Under the pieces are notes generated by a model, which saw only the letters and a list, made by a program, of their open reading frames with translations, searched no databases and was not told where the DNA came from. Shown piece by piece: positions 25,513 to 35,227 of a DNA stretch of 56,572 nucleotides. A program made the position numbers and the translations under genes. Source of the stretch: Leptospira sp. (GTDB taxonomy: Bacteria > Spirochaetota > Leptospiria > Leptospirales > Leptospiraceae); the NCBI GenBank assembly GCA_016742255.1, contig JACVCB010000024.1, positions 1-56,572 of the forward strand, in the 5' to 3' direction. Position 1 is the first letter of the stretch. Each line of letters begins with the position of its first letter.

Positions 25513-28500
25513 TTGTTTACGATAGGAAAATACAAAGTCACAAAAGAACTCCATTTGGGAAAAAGGAGTTCTGTCTACATTGGAGAAGATGATAAAAAAT
25601 CTCCAGTTGTTGTAAAACTATTAAACAGAGATTATCCTGATAATCACGAAATTACAAAGTTTAAAAATGAATTTGAAATTCTTAAATCGATAGATTCAAG
25701 CTACACATTAAAACCATTAAGTTTTGAATCTTATCAAAACACAGTTGCGATTGTTTTTCCTCATATCGAATATACCGATCTCGCTAAACTTCAATTAAGT
25801 GGGAAATATAGTAATCTCCAGACCTTTTTAAATATCTCAATTGAAATTTGTAGGGCACTTTCGGACATCCATAAAGCGAAAGTAGTCCATAACGATATCA
25901 AAGCACAGAATATCATTTATCATCCTGAAACAGGTGAATTAAAGATAATTGATTTTGGTTCCGCAACTATGTTAACCCATAGAAGTTTTTATCTTCCGAT
26001 GAACCAAAATTTAACAGGGACATTGGCACATATTTCTCCAGAACAAACTGGTAGAATGAATCGGACTGTAGATTACCGTACAGACTTTTATTCGTTAGGT
26101 GTAACCTTATACCAACTCATTACAGGTGAACTTCCATTTTTATACACTGATAGTTTGGAAATGGTTCACGCACATTTAGCTAGAATCCCATTGCCTCCAC
26201 AGGAAAGAAGTAATGCTCCGAAAATCTTATCAGATTTAATCATGAAACTTTTGGAAAAAAATCCAGAGGATAGATACCAAACTGCGACCGGATTACTTTC
26301 TGATTTAATCACCATTCAATCCGTCTTATTAGAGAATGGAAAAGAAGAATTAGATTCCTTTCAAATGGAATTGGCAAAAAACGATAAATCATCTCGTTTT
26401 CAAATACCGAAAAAGTTATACGGTAGAGAGTTACAACTTAAAACTTTTGAAGAAAAATTTCTAAATGCAACAGAAGGAAAAATTGAAACCTTCCTAATCT
26501 CTGGACGTTCTGGTATTGGGAAGTCAGCCTTAATTAACGAAATTCAAAAACCAGTTACAATCGAAAGAGCTTACTTTACGACAGGTAAGTTTGATTTATA
26601 TAAAAAATCAATTCCATACCGTGCGATTAACCTTGCCTTACAAGGTCTAGTGAAACAGTTGTTATCTGAAAACGAGACTTCTGTCAAAGAGTGGAAAAAA
26701 ATACTAACCCAAACCTTAGGGGCAAACGCTAAGCTCATCATCGACGTAGTGCCTGAGCTTGCTCAGTTATTGGGAGATGTAGAAACACCTCCAGAATTGG
26801 ATACGGTAGAAACAGAAAATCGTTTCCATTTAGTTTTTAGAAAATTTTTGCGAACAGTGTGTACCAAAGAACATCCTGTTGTGATGTTTTTAGATGATTT
26901 ACAGTGGGCTGATTCTTCTAGTATTCTTTTGTTAAAAGAAGCGATTACCGATCCAGAAATTTCCTATTTTTTTATCATCCTATCTTACAGAGACAATGAA
27001 GTAAGTCCAACGGATCCATTTTTTCGGATGTTGGAAGAACTTAGGGAAACAAAAACTTCCATCACTGAAATTCGATTGGAACCACTAACGGAATCTGATA
27101 TTTCGATACTTGTCTCTGATACATTATCATTACCTGAATCAGAAATTAAGGGGATTTCGGAAATCATTTGGAAAAAAACAAAGGGAAATCCGTTCCACGT
27201 AAATGAAATGTTTAAGAATCTTTATGAGAGATCTTACATCCAATTTTCTGAAAATCGATGGGTTTGGGATAAGGAAAAAATCAATACAGTCAATATTTCT
27301 GAAAATGTAATTGATTTGATCATCGATAAAATTTACCTGCAACCCCCAGAATTAATCGAAGCATTAAAATTAACTGCATGTATAGGAAACTGGTTTCGTC
27401 ACGATATTTATGCGACGATTGCTGAGAGACCTTTTCATTTGGCATCTATGGATTTGGTTGCGTTGGCAAACGAGGAATTCCTGATCTTAGGATTGGATGA
27501 TGCCAATTTTACTCATGATAAAATTCGAGAAGCGATTTATAAAATCATTTCTCCTGAAGAAAAATCGAAGTTACATTATAAAATTGGAAAAACGTATCTA
27601 TCAATTCTTTATAAATACAAATTAGATGATCATTTATTCACAATTGTAAACCAACTCAATTTAGGTGCCTCACAGATTACAAAAGACCAGGAATTGGTCC
27701 AATTGCGCACCTTAAATGAAAGGGCAGGTTTTAAGGCACTCAATTCATCTGCATATGATGCAGCATTCAGTTTCTTTGAACGTATGGTTGGATTGATGTT
27801 AGAAGACGAGTGGAATCATCAATATGAAAACACTCTCAAACTTCATTTAGCTTACGCAAGATCAGCTTACCTGTCTAAAAATTTCGAAAAGGCTGAAAAA
27901 AGTTTTAATCATATTCTAAAACATGCAAAAACAGATTTAGATAAAATTTTAGTTTATGAGTTACAAACTTCAATGCTTGTGACTCAAAATAAAATGAAAG
28001 AAGTTTTGGTTACCTTAAAACAAGCGCTTCGGTTACTCGGTGTTAGGTTGCCTAAAAATGCATCTGCTCTCTCTCCTTTAAAAGAAATTGTGAAATTTAA
28101 AATTCGATTGGGAAGGAAACCAATTGAAGAATTGGAATTTTTGCCAATTGCAACGGACCCAAAGTATTTGGCAATTATGCGGTTACTCAATGCTTGTATC
28201 GCACCATCGTTTTTAGCAGATCCAAACCTATTTCCAGTAATCGTCCTCAAAATGGTCAATTATACTTTGTTATATGGTCTTTGTGAGCTAAGTGCATTTG
28301 GTTTTTCAGCAATGGGTATGATCCAAGGTTCTGGCCTCGGAGATTATGATTCCGGATACAAGTTTGGCAAGTTGGGAATCAAATTAATTGATGTTTTGGA
28401 TGCCAAATCATTCAAATGTAGAACCTTATTTATGTATGCTTGTATGATTCTTCCTTGGAAAAATCATGCTAAGGAAGGTAAAAATATTTTTTGGGATAGT

Positions 28501-31227
28501 TTCCTTGCTGGTATGGAAACAGGTGATTTACAATATGCATCCTATTCCTTAAATAACATTCATTTCCAAGGATTATTGTATCGAGAAAACTTGGATGATT
28601 TATACAAAAGCCAACTTCGATATGATGCTTCACTCTTAAGTTTGAGGCAACACCATGCTTACCAAGTACACCGTTTGAATATGCAGATCGTTGAGAATAT
28701 GCGAGGTGAGACTTCTGATCCATTGAGTTTGGAAGGTCGATATTTCCTAGAATCAGAAAATGTCAAAGAATGGGAAACATATGGGAATGCAAATGCGTTA
28801 TTTGATTATTATTTATGTAAACTGAGGTTAGATTACTTTTTAGGAGATATAGAAAAGGCGTATCAATTTTCACTCAAATTAGATGGATTAGAGGGTGGAG
28901 TGTTTGCTATGATGTTTGTTCCTGAACATGTTTTTTTTGGAGCACTCGTCGTTTACGAATTGTTATCAAATCCAAAATATACAAATTCAATCGATCGAAA
29001 AGATTTATTAAAACGATTGAAATCATTTTCAAAACGTTTGAAAGTTTGGGCAAAAAATTCTCCTGATAACTTTGGTCATAAATACGAAATTATTTCTGCA
29101 ATTGAGTTATATTTAAGTAACAAAAAATCGGAAGCCGTGGTGGCTTGTAAGGCAGCAATTACTTCAGCAAGAGAGTCTGCATATATTTTAGAAGAAGCAA
29201 TTGCCAATGAGATCTTGGTCAGAATGTGGAGAGAAACAGGTTTTGATCAATATAGCAATCTACACCTTGTGGAAGCACATTATCGTTATGGCAAATACGG
29301 TTTTATCTCCAAGGTAAAACAATTGGAAGCAGATCATATCTCTTTAAAGAAATACATTGGAAGGAATTTTAGAACAGATTCTACTGATAATGTTTCCCTA
29401 TTTAGTACGACAAAAGATATTTTTGGAGACGTTGGATCGAATTTAGACATCAATACTGTTATCAAAGCATCTCAAACGATTTCAGGTGAAATACAACTCA
29501 ATCGTTTATTAGAAAAGATGATGAAGATTATCCTTGAAAACGCTGGCGCTGAACGAGGGTATTTTATTCTGAATTTTGATACAAAATGGCAAGTGATTGC
29601 CGAATCCAACTTAGAGACTGAATCTGTTTCAGTTTATTCGGATTCTCCATTTGAATTGGATTTTTCTCAAGCGATAACAACAATTCACCAAAATAAAATT
29701 CCAACACAAATTATTGGTTATGTGGTCCGAACTGGAGTTGTTGTCATTTGTGGTGATGCAGCAAGAGAAGGTGAGTTTAAGAACGATCCATATGTGAAAT
29801 CATATTTACCAAAATCTTTATTATGTTATCCAATTTTGAGCCATGGCACTGTAGTCGGAATTGTTTATCTAGAAAATAATTTAACCACGGATGCATTTAC
29901 ACCAGGAAGAGTTGAAATTCTAAAAATTCTTTCTTCTCAAATCGCAGTTTCGATTGAGAATTCTTTACTTTATACTAACTTGGAACAAAAAGTTGATGAA
30001 AGGACAAAAGAATTAAATTCTGCATTAACGGAAGTTAAAGGATTAAAAGAACAGCAGGATGGTGATTATTTTCTTGCTTCCTTATTGATTGAGCCGTTAA
30101 CACAAAATCATGCCGAATCATCGAATATGAATATTCAGTTCTTAACAGAACAAAAGAAAAAGTTTAGCTATAAACAATGGAATTCTGAAATTGGTGGTGA
30201 TTTGTGTGTCTCTTCTTCCATCCAATTGCAAAATAAAAAATACATTGTAGTATTGAACGGAGATGCAATGGGCAAGTCTATGCAAGGTGCAAGTGGTGCC
30301 CTTGTCATTGGATCGGTATTTGAAGCAATCATCAAACGAAATGGACAATCTGAAGAATCAAAGGATATGACTCCTGAAAAGTGGGTGAGTAGTGCATATT
30401 CCGAATTGCACAACACCTTGGTAACGTTTGACGGTTCCATGTTAATCTCAATGTTTCTTTGTTTGATAGATGATGAAACAGGATTTTTCTATTTTTTGAA
30501 TGCGGAACATCCTCGACCTGTGATCTATAGAAATCATAAAACATTTTTCCTTCCACATAACTATGTATGTGCGAAACTTGGTTTACTTGCTTCAAAGAAA
30601 AATCTTCAAATTAATACATTCCAAATGGAAAAGGGAGACATCCTACTCATTGGCTCAGACGGACGGGATGATATTCTCATTGGCTCTGAACAGGAGATGG
30701 AAGTGAATGAAGATGATGAGTTGTTTTTAAAAACTGCCAAAGAAGGCTTGGGAGATTTAAATTTAATTCGAGATGCGATCAAAAAACAAGGAGAGTTAAT
30801 CGACGACCTTTCCTTGATACGTGTTGAATATACTGGTATAGGTTCGGAAATTAATATTCCTAAATCACATCCAAAACACATTGTTTATTTACGAGCACTT
30901 ACTTTGTACAAACATAAACTATGGGTCGATGTTGAAAAAATGATATCAGCTCATTATCCAAATATCCACGAAGCTCCGCTCTCCTTTCAAAAAATTTATC
31001 TCTACACTGAGCATAGGATGTCTGTTTTCCCATTACAGTTTGCAGTTACCTACATCCAAAAAAATCCATCTGATAGTTTGACTTTGTTTTATATTGCTGA
31101 AGCTTTGTTTGCCAATGGAGATTTTGGGGCTGCTTTTGATTATTCGGAACGAGTGAAGTTGAGACGGCCTTACCACAAGGAAAACAATCGATTATTTGCT
31201 CGACTCATGGAACTTCGGCGTAAATAA
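25513..31227 (+). CDS. Giant Ser/Thr kinase - AAA ATPase - GAF - SpoIIE phosphatase protein
   Basis: The 1,904-residue protein starts at TTG with AAGGA seven bases upstream. Domains in order: a Hanks-type kinase (about 1-265; catalytic loop HNDIKAQN near 125, DFG near 146); an AAA/STAND ATPase (about 295-560; Walker A GRSGIGKSA near 331, Walker B VVMFLDDLQWAD); a long TPR-like helical region (about 700-1280); GAF (about 1320-1490); a coiled coil; a SpoIIE/PP2C-type phosphatase (about 1545-1765; GGDLCVSS and NGDAMGKSMQGA supply metal-binding aspartates); and a C-terminal TPR-like tail. Such trifunctional proteins are known in Leptospira and cyanobacteria. Kinase and phosphatase in one chain suggest a self-contained switch. 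It follows the SDR by 9 bases and precedes acpS by 8. Confidence 0.9.
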   Translation: MFTIGKYKVTKELHLGKRSSVYIGEDDKKSPVVVKLLNRDYPDNHEITKFKNEFEILKSIDSSYTLKPLSFESYQNTVAIVFPHIEYTDLAKLQLSGKYSNLQTFLNISIEICRALSDIHKAKVVHNDIKAQNIIYHPETGELKIIDFGSATMLTHRSFYLPMNQNLTGTLAHISPEQTGRMNRTVDYRTDFYSLGVTLYQLITGELPFLYTDSLEMVHAHLARIPLPPQERSNAPKILSDLIMKLLEKNPEDRYQTATGLLSDLITIQSVLLENGKEELDSFQMELAKNDKSSRFQIPKKLYGRELQLKTFEEKFLNATEGKIETFLISGRSGIGKSALINEIQKPVTIERAYFTTGKFDLYKKSIPYRAINLALQGLVKQLLSENETSVKEWKKILTQTLGANAKLIIDVVPELAQLLGDVETPPELDTVETENRFHLVFRKFLRTVCTKEHPVVMFLDDLQWADSSSILLLKEAITDPEISYFFIILSYRDNEVSPTDPFFRMLEELRETKTSITEIRLEPLTESDISILVSDTLSLPESEIKGISEIIWKKTKGNPFHVNEMFKNLYERSYIQFSENRWVWDKEKINTVNISENVIDLIIDKIYLQPPELIEALKLTACIGNWFRHDIYATIAERPFHLASMDLVALANEEFLILGLDDANFTHDKIREAIYKIISPEEKSKLHYKIGKTYLSILYKYKLDDHLFTIVNQLNLGASQITKDQELVQLRTLNERAGFKALNSSAYDAAFSFFERMVGLMLEDEWNHQYENTLKLHLAYARSAYLSKNFEKAEKSFNHILKHAKTDLDKILVYELQTSMLVTQNKMKEVLVTLKQALRLLGVRLPKNASALSPLKEIVKFKIRLGRKPIEELEFLPIATDPKYLAIMRLLNACIAPSFLADPNLFPVIVLKMVNYTLLYGLCELSAFGFSAMGMIQGSGLGDYDSGYKFGKLGIKLIDVLDAKSFKCRTLFMYACMILPWKNHAKEGKNIFWDSFLAGMETGDLQYASYSLNNIHFQGLLYRENLDDLYKSQLRYDASLLSLRQHHAYQVHRLNMQIVENMRGETSDPLSLEGRYFLESENVKEWETYGNANALFDYYLCKLRLDYFLGDIEKAYQFSLKLDGLEGGVFAMMFVPEHVFFGALVVYELLSNPKYTNSIDRKDLLKRLKSFSKRLKVWAKNSPDNFGHKYEIISAIELYLSNKKSEAVVACKAAITSARESAYILEEAIANEILVRMWRETGFDQYSNLHLVEAHYRYGKYGFISKVKQLEADHISLKKYIGRNFRTDSTDNVSLFSTTKDIFGDVGSNLDINTVIKASQTISGEIQLNRLLEKMMKIILENAGAERGYFILNFDTKWQVIAESNLETESVSVYSDSPFELDFSQAITTIHQNKIPTQIIGYVVRTGVVVICGDAAREGEFKNDPYVKSYLPKSLLCYPILSHGTVVGIVYLENNLTTDAFTPGRVEILKILSSQIAVSIENSLLYTNLEQKVDERTKELNSALTEVKGLKEQQDGDYFLASLLIEPLTQNHAESSNMNIQFLTEQKKKFSYKQWNSEIGGDLCVSSSIQLQNKKYIVVLNGDAMGKSMQGASGALVIGSVFEAIIKRNGQSEESKDMTPEKWVSSAYSELHNTLVTFDGSMLISMFLCLIDDETGFFYFLNAEHPRPVIYRNHKTFFLPHNYVCAKLGLLASKKNLQINTFQMEKGDILLIGSDGRDDILIGSEQEMEVNEDDELFLKTAKEGLGDLNLIRDAIKKQGELIDDLSLIRVEYTGIGSEINIPKSHPKHIVYLRALTLYKHKLWVDVEKMISAHYPNIHEAPLSFQKIYLYTEHRMSVFPLQFAVTYIQKNPSDSLTLFYIAEALFANGDFGAAFDYSERVKLRRPYHKENNRLFARLMELRRK

Positions 31228-31235
31228 ATCTACTT

Positions 31236-31619
31236 ATGTTATCAGTCGGGAACGACATTGTCGAAAACGAACGAATTCGAGAATTATTACAAAAACATGG
31301 GGATCGGTTTTTGAAACGAGTTTTCACCGATGATGAGGTTGAATACTGTCACAAACACAAAGACCCAGTGCCTTTTTTGGCTGGAAGATTTGCCTGTAAA
31401 GAAGCGGTCATCAAAGCCCTGAACTTGGAACCCGGTGAGGTTGCCGATATGCGCGAGATTGAGCTAGCTGGAACCAATTTTGGGAAAAAAACGCTAGTCA
31501 TCCATGGGAAAACTGAGAAGTTTTTCCGTGAGAAAGGATTTACGGGTAGTTCGGTGTCCATTAGCCATGCTGACCACTATTCAACCGCCGTTGTCGTATT
31601 CTATAAGGAGCTCAAATGA
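31236..31619 (+). CDS. acpS: Holo-[acyl-carrier-protein] synthase
   Basis: AcpS transfers 4'-phosphopantetheine from CoA to a serine on apo-ACP. The 127-residue protein is full length: N-terminal SVGNDIVENERI (magnesium-binding Asp), FAGRFACKEAVIKAL written here as LAGRFACKEAVIKAL, and SVSISHADHYSTAVV near the C terminus. It overlaps the following TPR gene by 4 bases. AcpS is normally housekeeping, but its place inside a cluster with AfsA-, SDR- and acyltransferase-type genes is notable because the AfsA reaction uses an acyl-ACP. Confidence 0.93.
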   Translation: MLSVGNDIVENERIRELLQKHGDRFLKRVFTDDEVEYCHKHKDPVPFLAGRFACKEAVIKALNLEPGEVADMREIELAGTNFGKKTLVIHGKTEKFFREKGFTGSSVSISHADHYSTAVVVFYKELK

Positions 31620-31840
31620 TCGTTAGTGATAAAATGAAGTCAGTGCTTGTGCATTATAACCAAGGACTTACTTTGTACAAATCTCGTAAATTTGCAGAAG
31701 CAAAAGAAGAATTCAAAAAAGCATTAGCGATCCATCCTGGAGACGGTCCTTCCAAACTTTATATTGAACGTTGCGATGATTACATCGCAGATCCTCCTCC
31801 TGAAGATTGGGATGGAGTATATAACATGAAAACGAAATAG
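31616..31840 (+). CDS. Small TPR protein resembling adenylate-cyclase tails
   Basis: The 74-residue protein consists of one TPR-like helix pair (VHYNQGLTLYKSRKFAEAKEEF, then KKALAIHPGDGPSKLYIERC) and a short tail PPPEDWDGVYNMKTK. This combination of one TPR unit and a D-P-P-P-x-D-W-D-G-V tail is familiar to me from the C terminus of class III adenylate cyclases, where it follows the catalytic domain. Here it stands alone as a separate gene. It overlaps acpS by 4 bases and lies 5 bases before the bactofilin gene. Function unknown; a small adaptor is possible. Confidence 0.78.
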   Translation: MIVSDKMKSVLVHYNQGLTLYKSRKFAEAKEEFKKALAIHPGDGPSKLYIERCDDYIADPPPEDWDGVYNMKTK

Positions 31841-31845
31841 GAACT

Positions 31846-32214
31846 ATGTCAAAAAAAGAAATGCAACCTACCATCACAGAACACGGAGTCATTGCCACCA
31901 TCTTAGGAAAGGAAACTGCTTTTAGCGGAACCTTAGCTTTTAAAAAACCACTTCAAATCTCTGGTGATTTCACTGGTGAAATCATATCAGATGGTTATTT
32001 AGTGATCAGCGAAGGTGCTCGTGTAAAAGCAAATATCAAAGCGGGAACCGTTGTCGTTGGTGGTACCATCATTGGAAACGTGACTGCAACTCAAAGATTA
32101 GAGATGTTATCAACAGGAAAAGTCCAAGGCAACATTCGCACTGCAAAATTACAAATAGCAGATGGAGTTATTTTTGATGGTAACTGCGAAATGTTGAGTA
32201 ACGACGAGACTTAG
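31846..32214 (+). CDS. Bactofilin (polymer-forming cytoskeletal protein)
   Basis: The 122-residue protein is a bactofilin: a short disordered N terminus followed by a right-handed beta-helix built from short repeats (FSGTLAFKKPLQISGDFTG, EIISDGYLVISEGARVKA, then GTVVVGGTIIGNVTATQ). Bactofilins polymerise without nucleotide into filaments at the membrane and affect cell shape or localise other proteins; in Leptospira a bactofilin affects helical shape. The gene lies between the small TPR gene and the histidine kinase, whose TTG start follows by one base. Confidence 0.92.
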   Translation: MSKKEMQPTITEHGVIATILGKETAFSGTLAFKKPLQISGDFTGEIISDGYLVISEGARVKANIKAGTVVVGGTIIGNVTATQRLEMLSTGKVQGNIRTAKLQIADGVIFDGNCEMLSNDET

Positions 32215-32215
32215 T

Positions 32216-33997
32216 TTGTGGCAATTCCATCCATATAGTGTACTTCTATTCCTAGCATTTAGCTTCAATCTTGGATTGGGGCTATTTGTATTAAAATCCT
32301 TTCGACTCAATTTAGTTAAATATTTATTAATCTTAGTTTTTGGTTCCATGGTTTGGACTGGATTCTATGGACTTGATTTTGTTTACATAAATACGAACTT
32401 ACACCGAACATTCATTAGTTTGTTGTATGTAGGTGTTGCCATCGCCAATGTCGGTATGGTATTAGTCTCAATAGAGTTTACAAACAACCAACATTTACTT
32501 ACAAAACGATTCTGGGTACTTTTATTACTTCAGCCTTTATTTACAGTAGCTGTGTGCGTACTCGATCCTATCTTTAAAACTTTAACACTTGATACATATC
32601 TCATTAATGTAAATGGGCGTATCCAATGGATCCAAGAAACAAATTTAGGTGGTTTTATCGCCTCTTACTTACTCTCTTTTTTTTGGTCAGTATTTGTTGC
32701 CTTACTCCTCATTAGAGGAATTTTTATCTCAAAATCGACAGAACGTAACCGTTATCTATTAATCCTGATTTCATTTTTGTTTATTTGGGTAACTGCAATT
32801 TTGCATAAAATGGGTATTCGCCCATTGCGTGGAATGAATATAACTGCCGTTATGTGTACCATGCAGGCAATCATGATATTTTTTGCAATTGGATATTATC
32901 GAATGTTTGATTTGGTACCACTTGTAAGAAGTGAAATTGTAGATGAACTTGATGAGGCAGTAGTCATTTTAGATTTTAATCATCGAGTCGTAGATTGGAA
33001 TAGTTCGGCAGAAAACTTATTTTGTGTAAAAGATAAGAATGTAGCCTTGCTCCCTCACCAAGTTTTTTTCCAACATACTCCAGAACTCATTTCAAAATTG
33101 GACAATTTGTCCATTAAAAAGACAATCACCAAGTGGATATGGGAAAAAGATTCGAAGTATTGGGAAGTCACTGCAAAGCAGATTCGAGATTCAAATCGGA
33201 AAAAAATTGGGATGGTGCTTGTTTTCCGTGATAATACTGAACAAAGAAATTTAGAAAAACAAATGGCAAACGTGAACCATGCGCTTCTTGTTGCCAATGG
33301 AACCAAAGATCGATTTTTATCGATCATCTCACATGATTTACGTGGTCCTCTGGCAGGCATAAAAATGTTGCTCAAAGTTTTAAACGAGGACATGAAGAAA
33401 AAAGAAGATGCATTAGCAGGAATGACACAATCTTTACTTGATGCAACAGAATCTGTTTTTTCTCTTTTGGAAAATCTTTTAGAATGGTCTAAGTTACAAA
33501 GAGGGCAAGAGGAATTTAGACCAAATTTTTACCGATTGGATTCTATTGTTTTGGAATGCCTTGATTTATTTGCTTTAAGTGCAAAAAATAAAGACATTCA
33601 TTTTGAGACCAAAATTCCAAATCATGCGATGGTGTATTGTGATGATCGAATGATCATTACTGTGATGCGAAATTTAATCTCCAATGCATTGAAGTTTAGC
33701 CATCAAAATGGCAATATTGAAATTTCTGCAATTGATACCGGTTACCATTGGATGGTTTCTGTTAAAGATTTTGGTGTTGGAATGTCTAAAACTACAATCG
33801 ATAAATTATTTAAACCAGGCGAAGTGATCAAATCAGTTGGTACCCAAGGGGAAACAGGGAATGGAATTGGACTTCTCTTGTGTTCTGAATTTGTAACGGT
33901 TAATGGTGGTACATTAACAGCTGATAGTGATGGAATGACAGGGTCTATTTTTCAATTTAGTCTCCCAAAAAAGGAAAACGAGGAAATTCTAGTATGA
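32216..33997 (+). CDS. 7TM-PAS hybrid sensor histidine kinase
   Basis: The 593-residue protein has an N-terminal seven-helix membrane region (residues about 8-225), a PAS domain (about 235-345), a HisKA dimerisation domain with the phosphorylated histidine in FLSIISHDLRGPLAG (near residue 375), and a HATPase domain with N-box NLISNALKFS, G-box VKDFGVGM and GNGIGLLL. The start is TTG, immediately after the bactofilin stop. No response regulator gene is adjacent, so its partner lies elsewhere. Membrane-sensor kinases of this layout (HisKA_7TM type) sense small or lipophilic ligands in some cases, which would fit a lipid signal, but that is speculation. Confidence 0.88.
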   Translation: MWQFHPYSVLLFLAFSFNLGLGLFVLKSFRLNLVKYLLILVFGSMVWTGFYGLDFVYINTNLHRTFISLLYVGVAIANVGMVLVSIEFTNNQHLLTKRFWVLLLLQPLFTVAVCVLDPIFKTLTLDTYLINVNGRIQWIQETNLGGFIASYLLSFFWSVFVALLLIRGIFISKSTERNRYLLILISFLFIWVTAILHKMGIRPLRGMNITAVMCTMQAIMIFFAIGYYRMFDLVPLVRSEIVDELDEAVVILDFNHRVVDWNSSAENLFCVKDKNVALLPHQVFFQHTPELISKLDNLSIKKTITKWIWEKDSKYWEVTAKQIRDSNRKKIGMVLVFRDNTEQRNLEKQMANVNHALLVANGTKDRFLSIISHDLRGPLAGIKMLLKVLNEDMKKKEDALAGMTQSLLDATESVFSLLENLLEWSKLQRGQEEFRPNFYRLDSIVLECLDLFALSAKNKDIHFETKIPNHAMVYCDDRMIITVMRNLISNALKFSHQNGNIEISAIDTGYHWMVSVKDFGVGMSKTTIDKLFKPGEVIKSVGTQGETGNGIGLLLCSEFVTVNGGTLTADSDGMTGSIFQFSLPKKENEEILV

Positions 33998-34851
33998 GTC
34001 AAATTATTTTAGTAACAGGTGCAACTGATGGCATTGGAAGAGTTTGTGCACATTCATTTGCAAAATCTCAGAATGAATTGATTTTGGTTGGACGAAATCC
34101 AGAAAAATTATCTGCACTAGTATATAGTCTACAAGTCCATGGTGTGAAGGTTCATTCCTATGTTTGTGATTTGTCGCTTGCAAAAGAAACGTTTGCATTA
34201 ACGGAAAAAATACGGAATAATCATCCTAAAATAGATGTTTTGCTCAACAATGCGGGTGCGTATTTTGATAAACGAACTCTCACTAACGAAGGATTAGAAT
34301 CTACTTTTGCTTTAAACCATTTAAACTATTTTATTATGGCTCTTGGATTATTGCCCTCACTTAAGAATGCAAACCAAGCACGTATTATCAATGTTGCGTC
34401 ACGTGCTCATGAAGGTGTATCTTTGGATTTTAAAGATATATTTGGTGAATCAAATTATTCTGGATGGAAACAATACCAAAGATCCAAATTGATGAATATT
34501 TATTTCACGTATGAATTGGCTGAAAGACTAAACCAAACAAAAACTACTGTGAACTGTTTGCATCCAGGATTTGTGAAAACCAAATTTGGACAGAATAATG
34601 ATGGGCTTGCAAAAGTATTAATCACGTTTGCACAGAATATTTTTGCTATTTCGGAAGAGAAAGGTGCTGAAACTTCCATTTACCTTGCAACAGAACCTAG
34701 TTTAAGCACTGTTTCTGGGAAATACTTTGTAAAAAAGAAAACAAAGAATAGTTCTCCCGTTTCCTATGATAAAACAGTCAGAAGGAATTTATGGACCTAT
34801 ACAGAAGACCTGCTGAAACATAAATTTTCTTTTAGGTTCCCTGGAAATTAG
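33994..34851 (+). CDS. SDR-family oxidoreductase (retinol-dehydrogenase-like)
   Basis: The 285-residue protein is a classical SDR with cofactor loop TGATDGIGRV near residue 8, NNAGAYF near residue 90, the serine in INVASRAHEG and the active-site pair Y-x-R-S-K in YQRSKLM. This Y-x-x-S-K arrangement is typical of retinol dehydrogenase-like and light-dependent reductase-like SDRs acting on lipophilic substrates. Its start overlaps the histidine kinase stop (ATGA). It is the second reductase in the cluster and only distantly similar to the one at 24739-25503. Substrate unknown. Confidence 0.88.
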   Translation: MSQIILVTGATDGIGRVCAHSFAKSQNELILVGRNPEKLSALVYSLQVHGVKVHSYVCDLSLAKETFALTEKIRNNHPKIDVLLNNAGAYFDKRTLTNEGLESTFALNHLNYFIMALGLLPSLKNANQARIINVASRAHEGVSLDFKDIFGESNYSGWKQYQRSKLMNIYFTYELAERLNQTKTTVNCLHPGFVKTKFGQNNDGLAKVLITFAQNIFAISEEKGAETSIYLATEPSLSTVSGKYFVKKKTKNSSPVSYDKTVRRNLWTYTEDLLKHKFSFRFPGN

Positions 34852-34852
34852 T

Positions 34853-35215
34853 ATGGGATATTTTCATCAAAAAAATCCAACGATCATTCCAGTCCCTGGG
34901 AATAAAACAATTGAGGAACATTTTGGAATCCCATCGACAAATACAAAGGAAGTATCAATTGCACATATGATTGCACCTCCAGGTTGGGGTGAACCTTTTC
35001 AGACACCTAACTTTGATGAGTGGACACTTATGGTGAGGGGCAAAAAACAGATTGAAGTTGATGGCGAAGTTTTAGTTTTATCTGCAGGGGAATCTATCTT
35101 AATCCAAAAAGGATCAAAAGTTCGTTATTCGAATCCATTCTCGGAGGACGCTGAGTATTGGTCTCTTTGTAAACCTGCTTTTACGATAGAAGCAGTCAAT
35201 CGAGAAGAAGAATAA
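34853..35215 (+). CDS. Cupin-domain protein
   Basis: The 120-residue protein shows a cupin barrel: FDEWTLMVRGKKQIEVDGE followed by LVLSAGESILIQKGSKVRYSNP. The usual metal-binding histidines of motif 1 are not all present (D-E-W in place of H-x-H), so it may lack the classical metal site or bind a ligand without metal. It could act as a small-molecule sensor or an isomerase. The ATG follows the SDR stop by one base, and the next gene starts after 12 bases. Confidence 0.85.
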   Translation: MGYFHQKNPTIIPVPGNKTIEEHFGIPSTNTKEVSIAHMIAPPGWGEPFQTPNFDEWTLMVRGKKQIEVDGEVLVLSAGESILIQKGSKVRYSNPFSEDAEYWSLCKPAFTIEAVNREEE

Positions 35216-35227
35216 AACTCTAATTGT

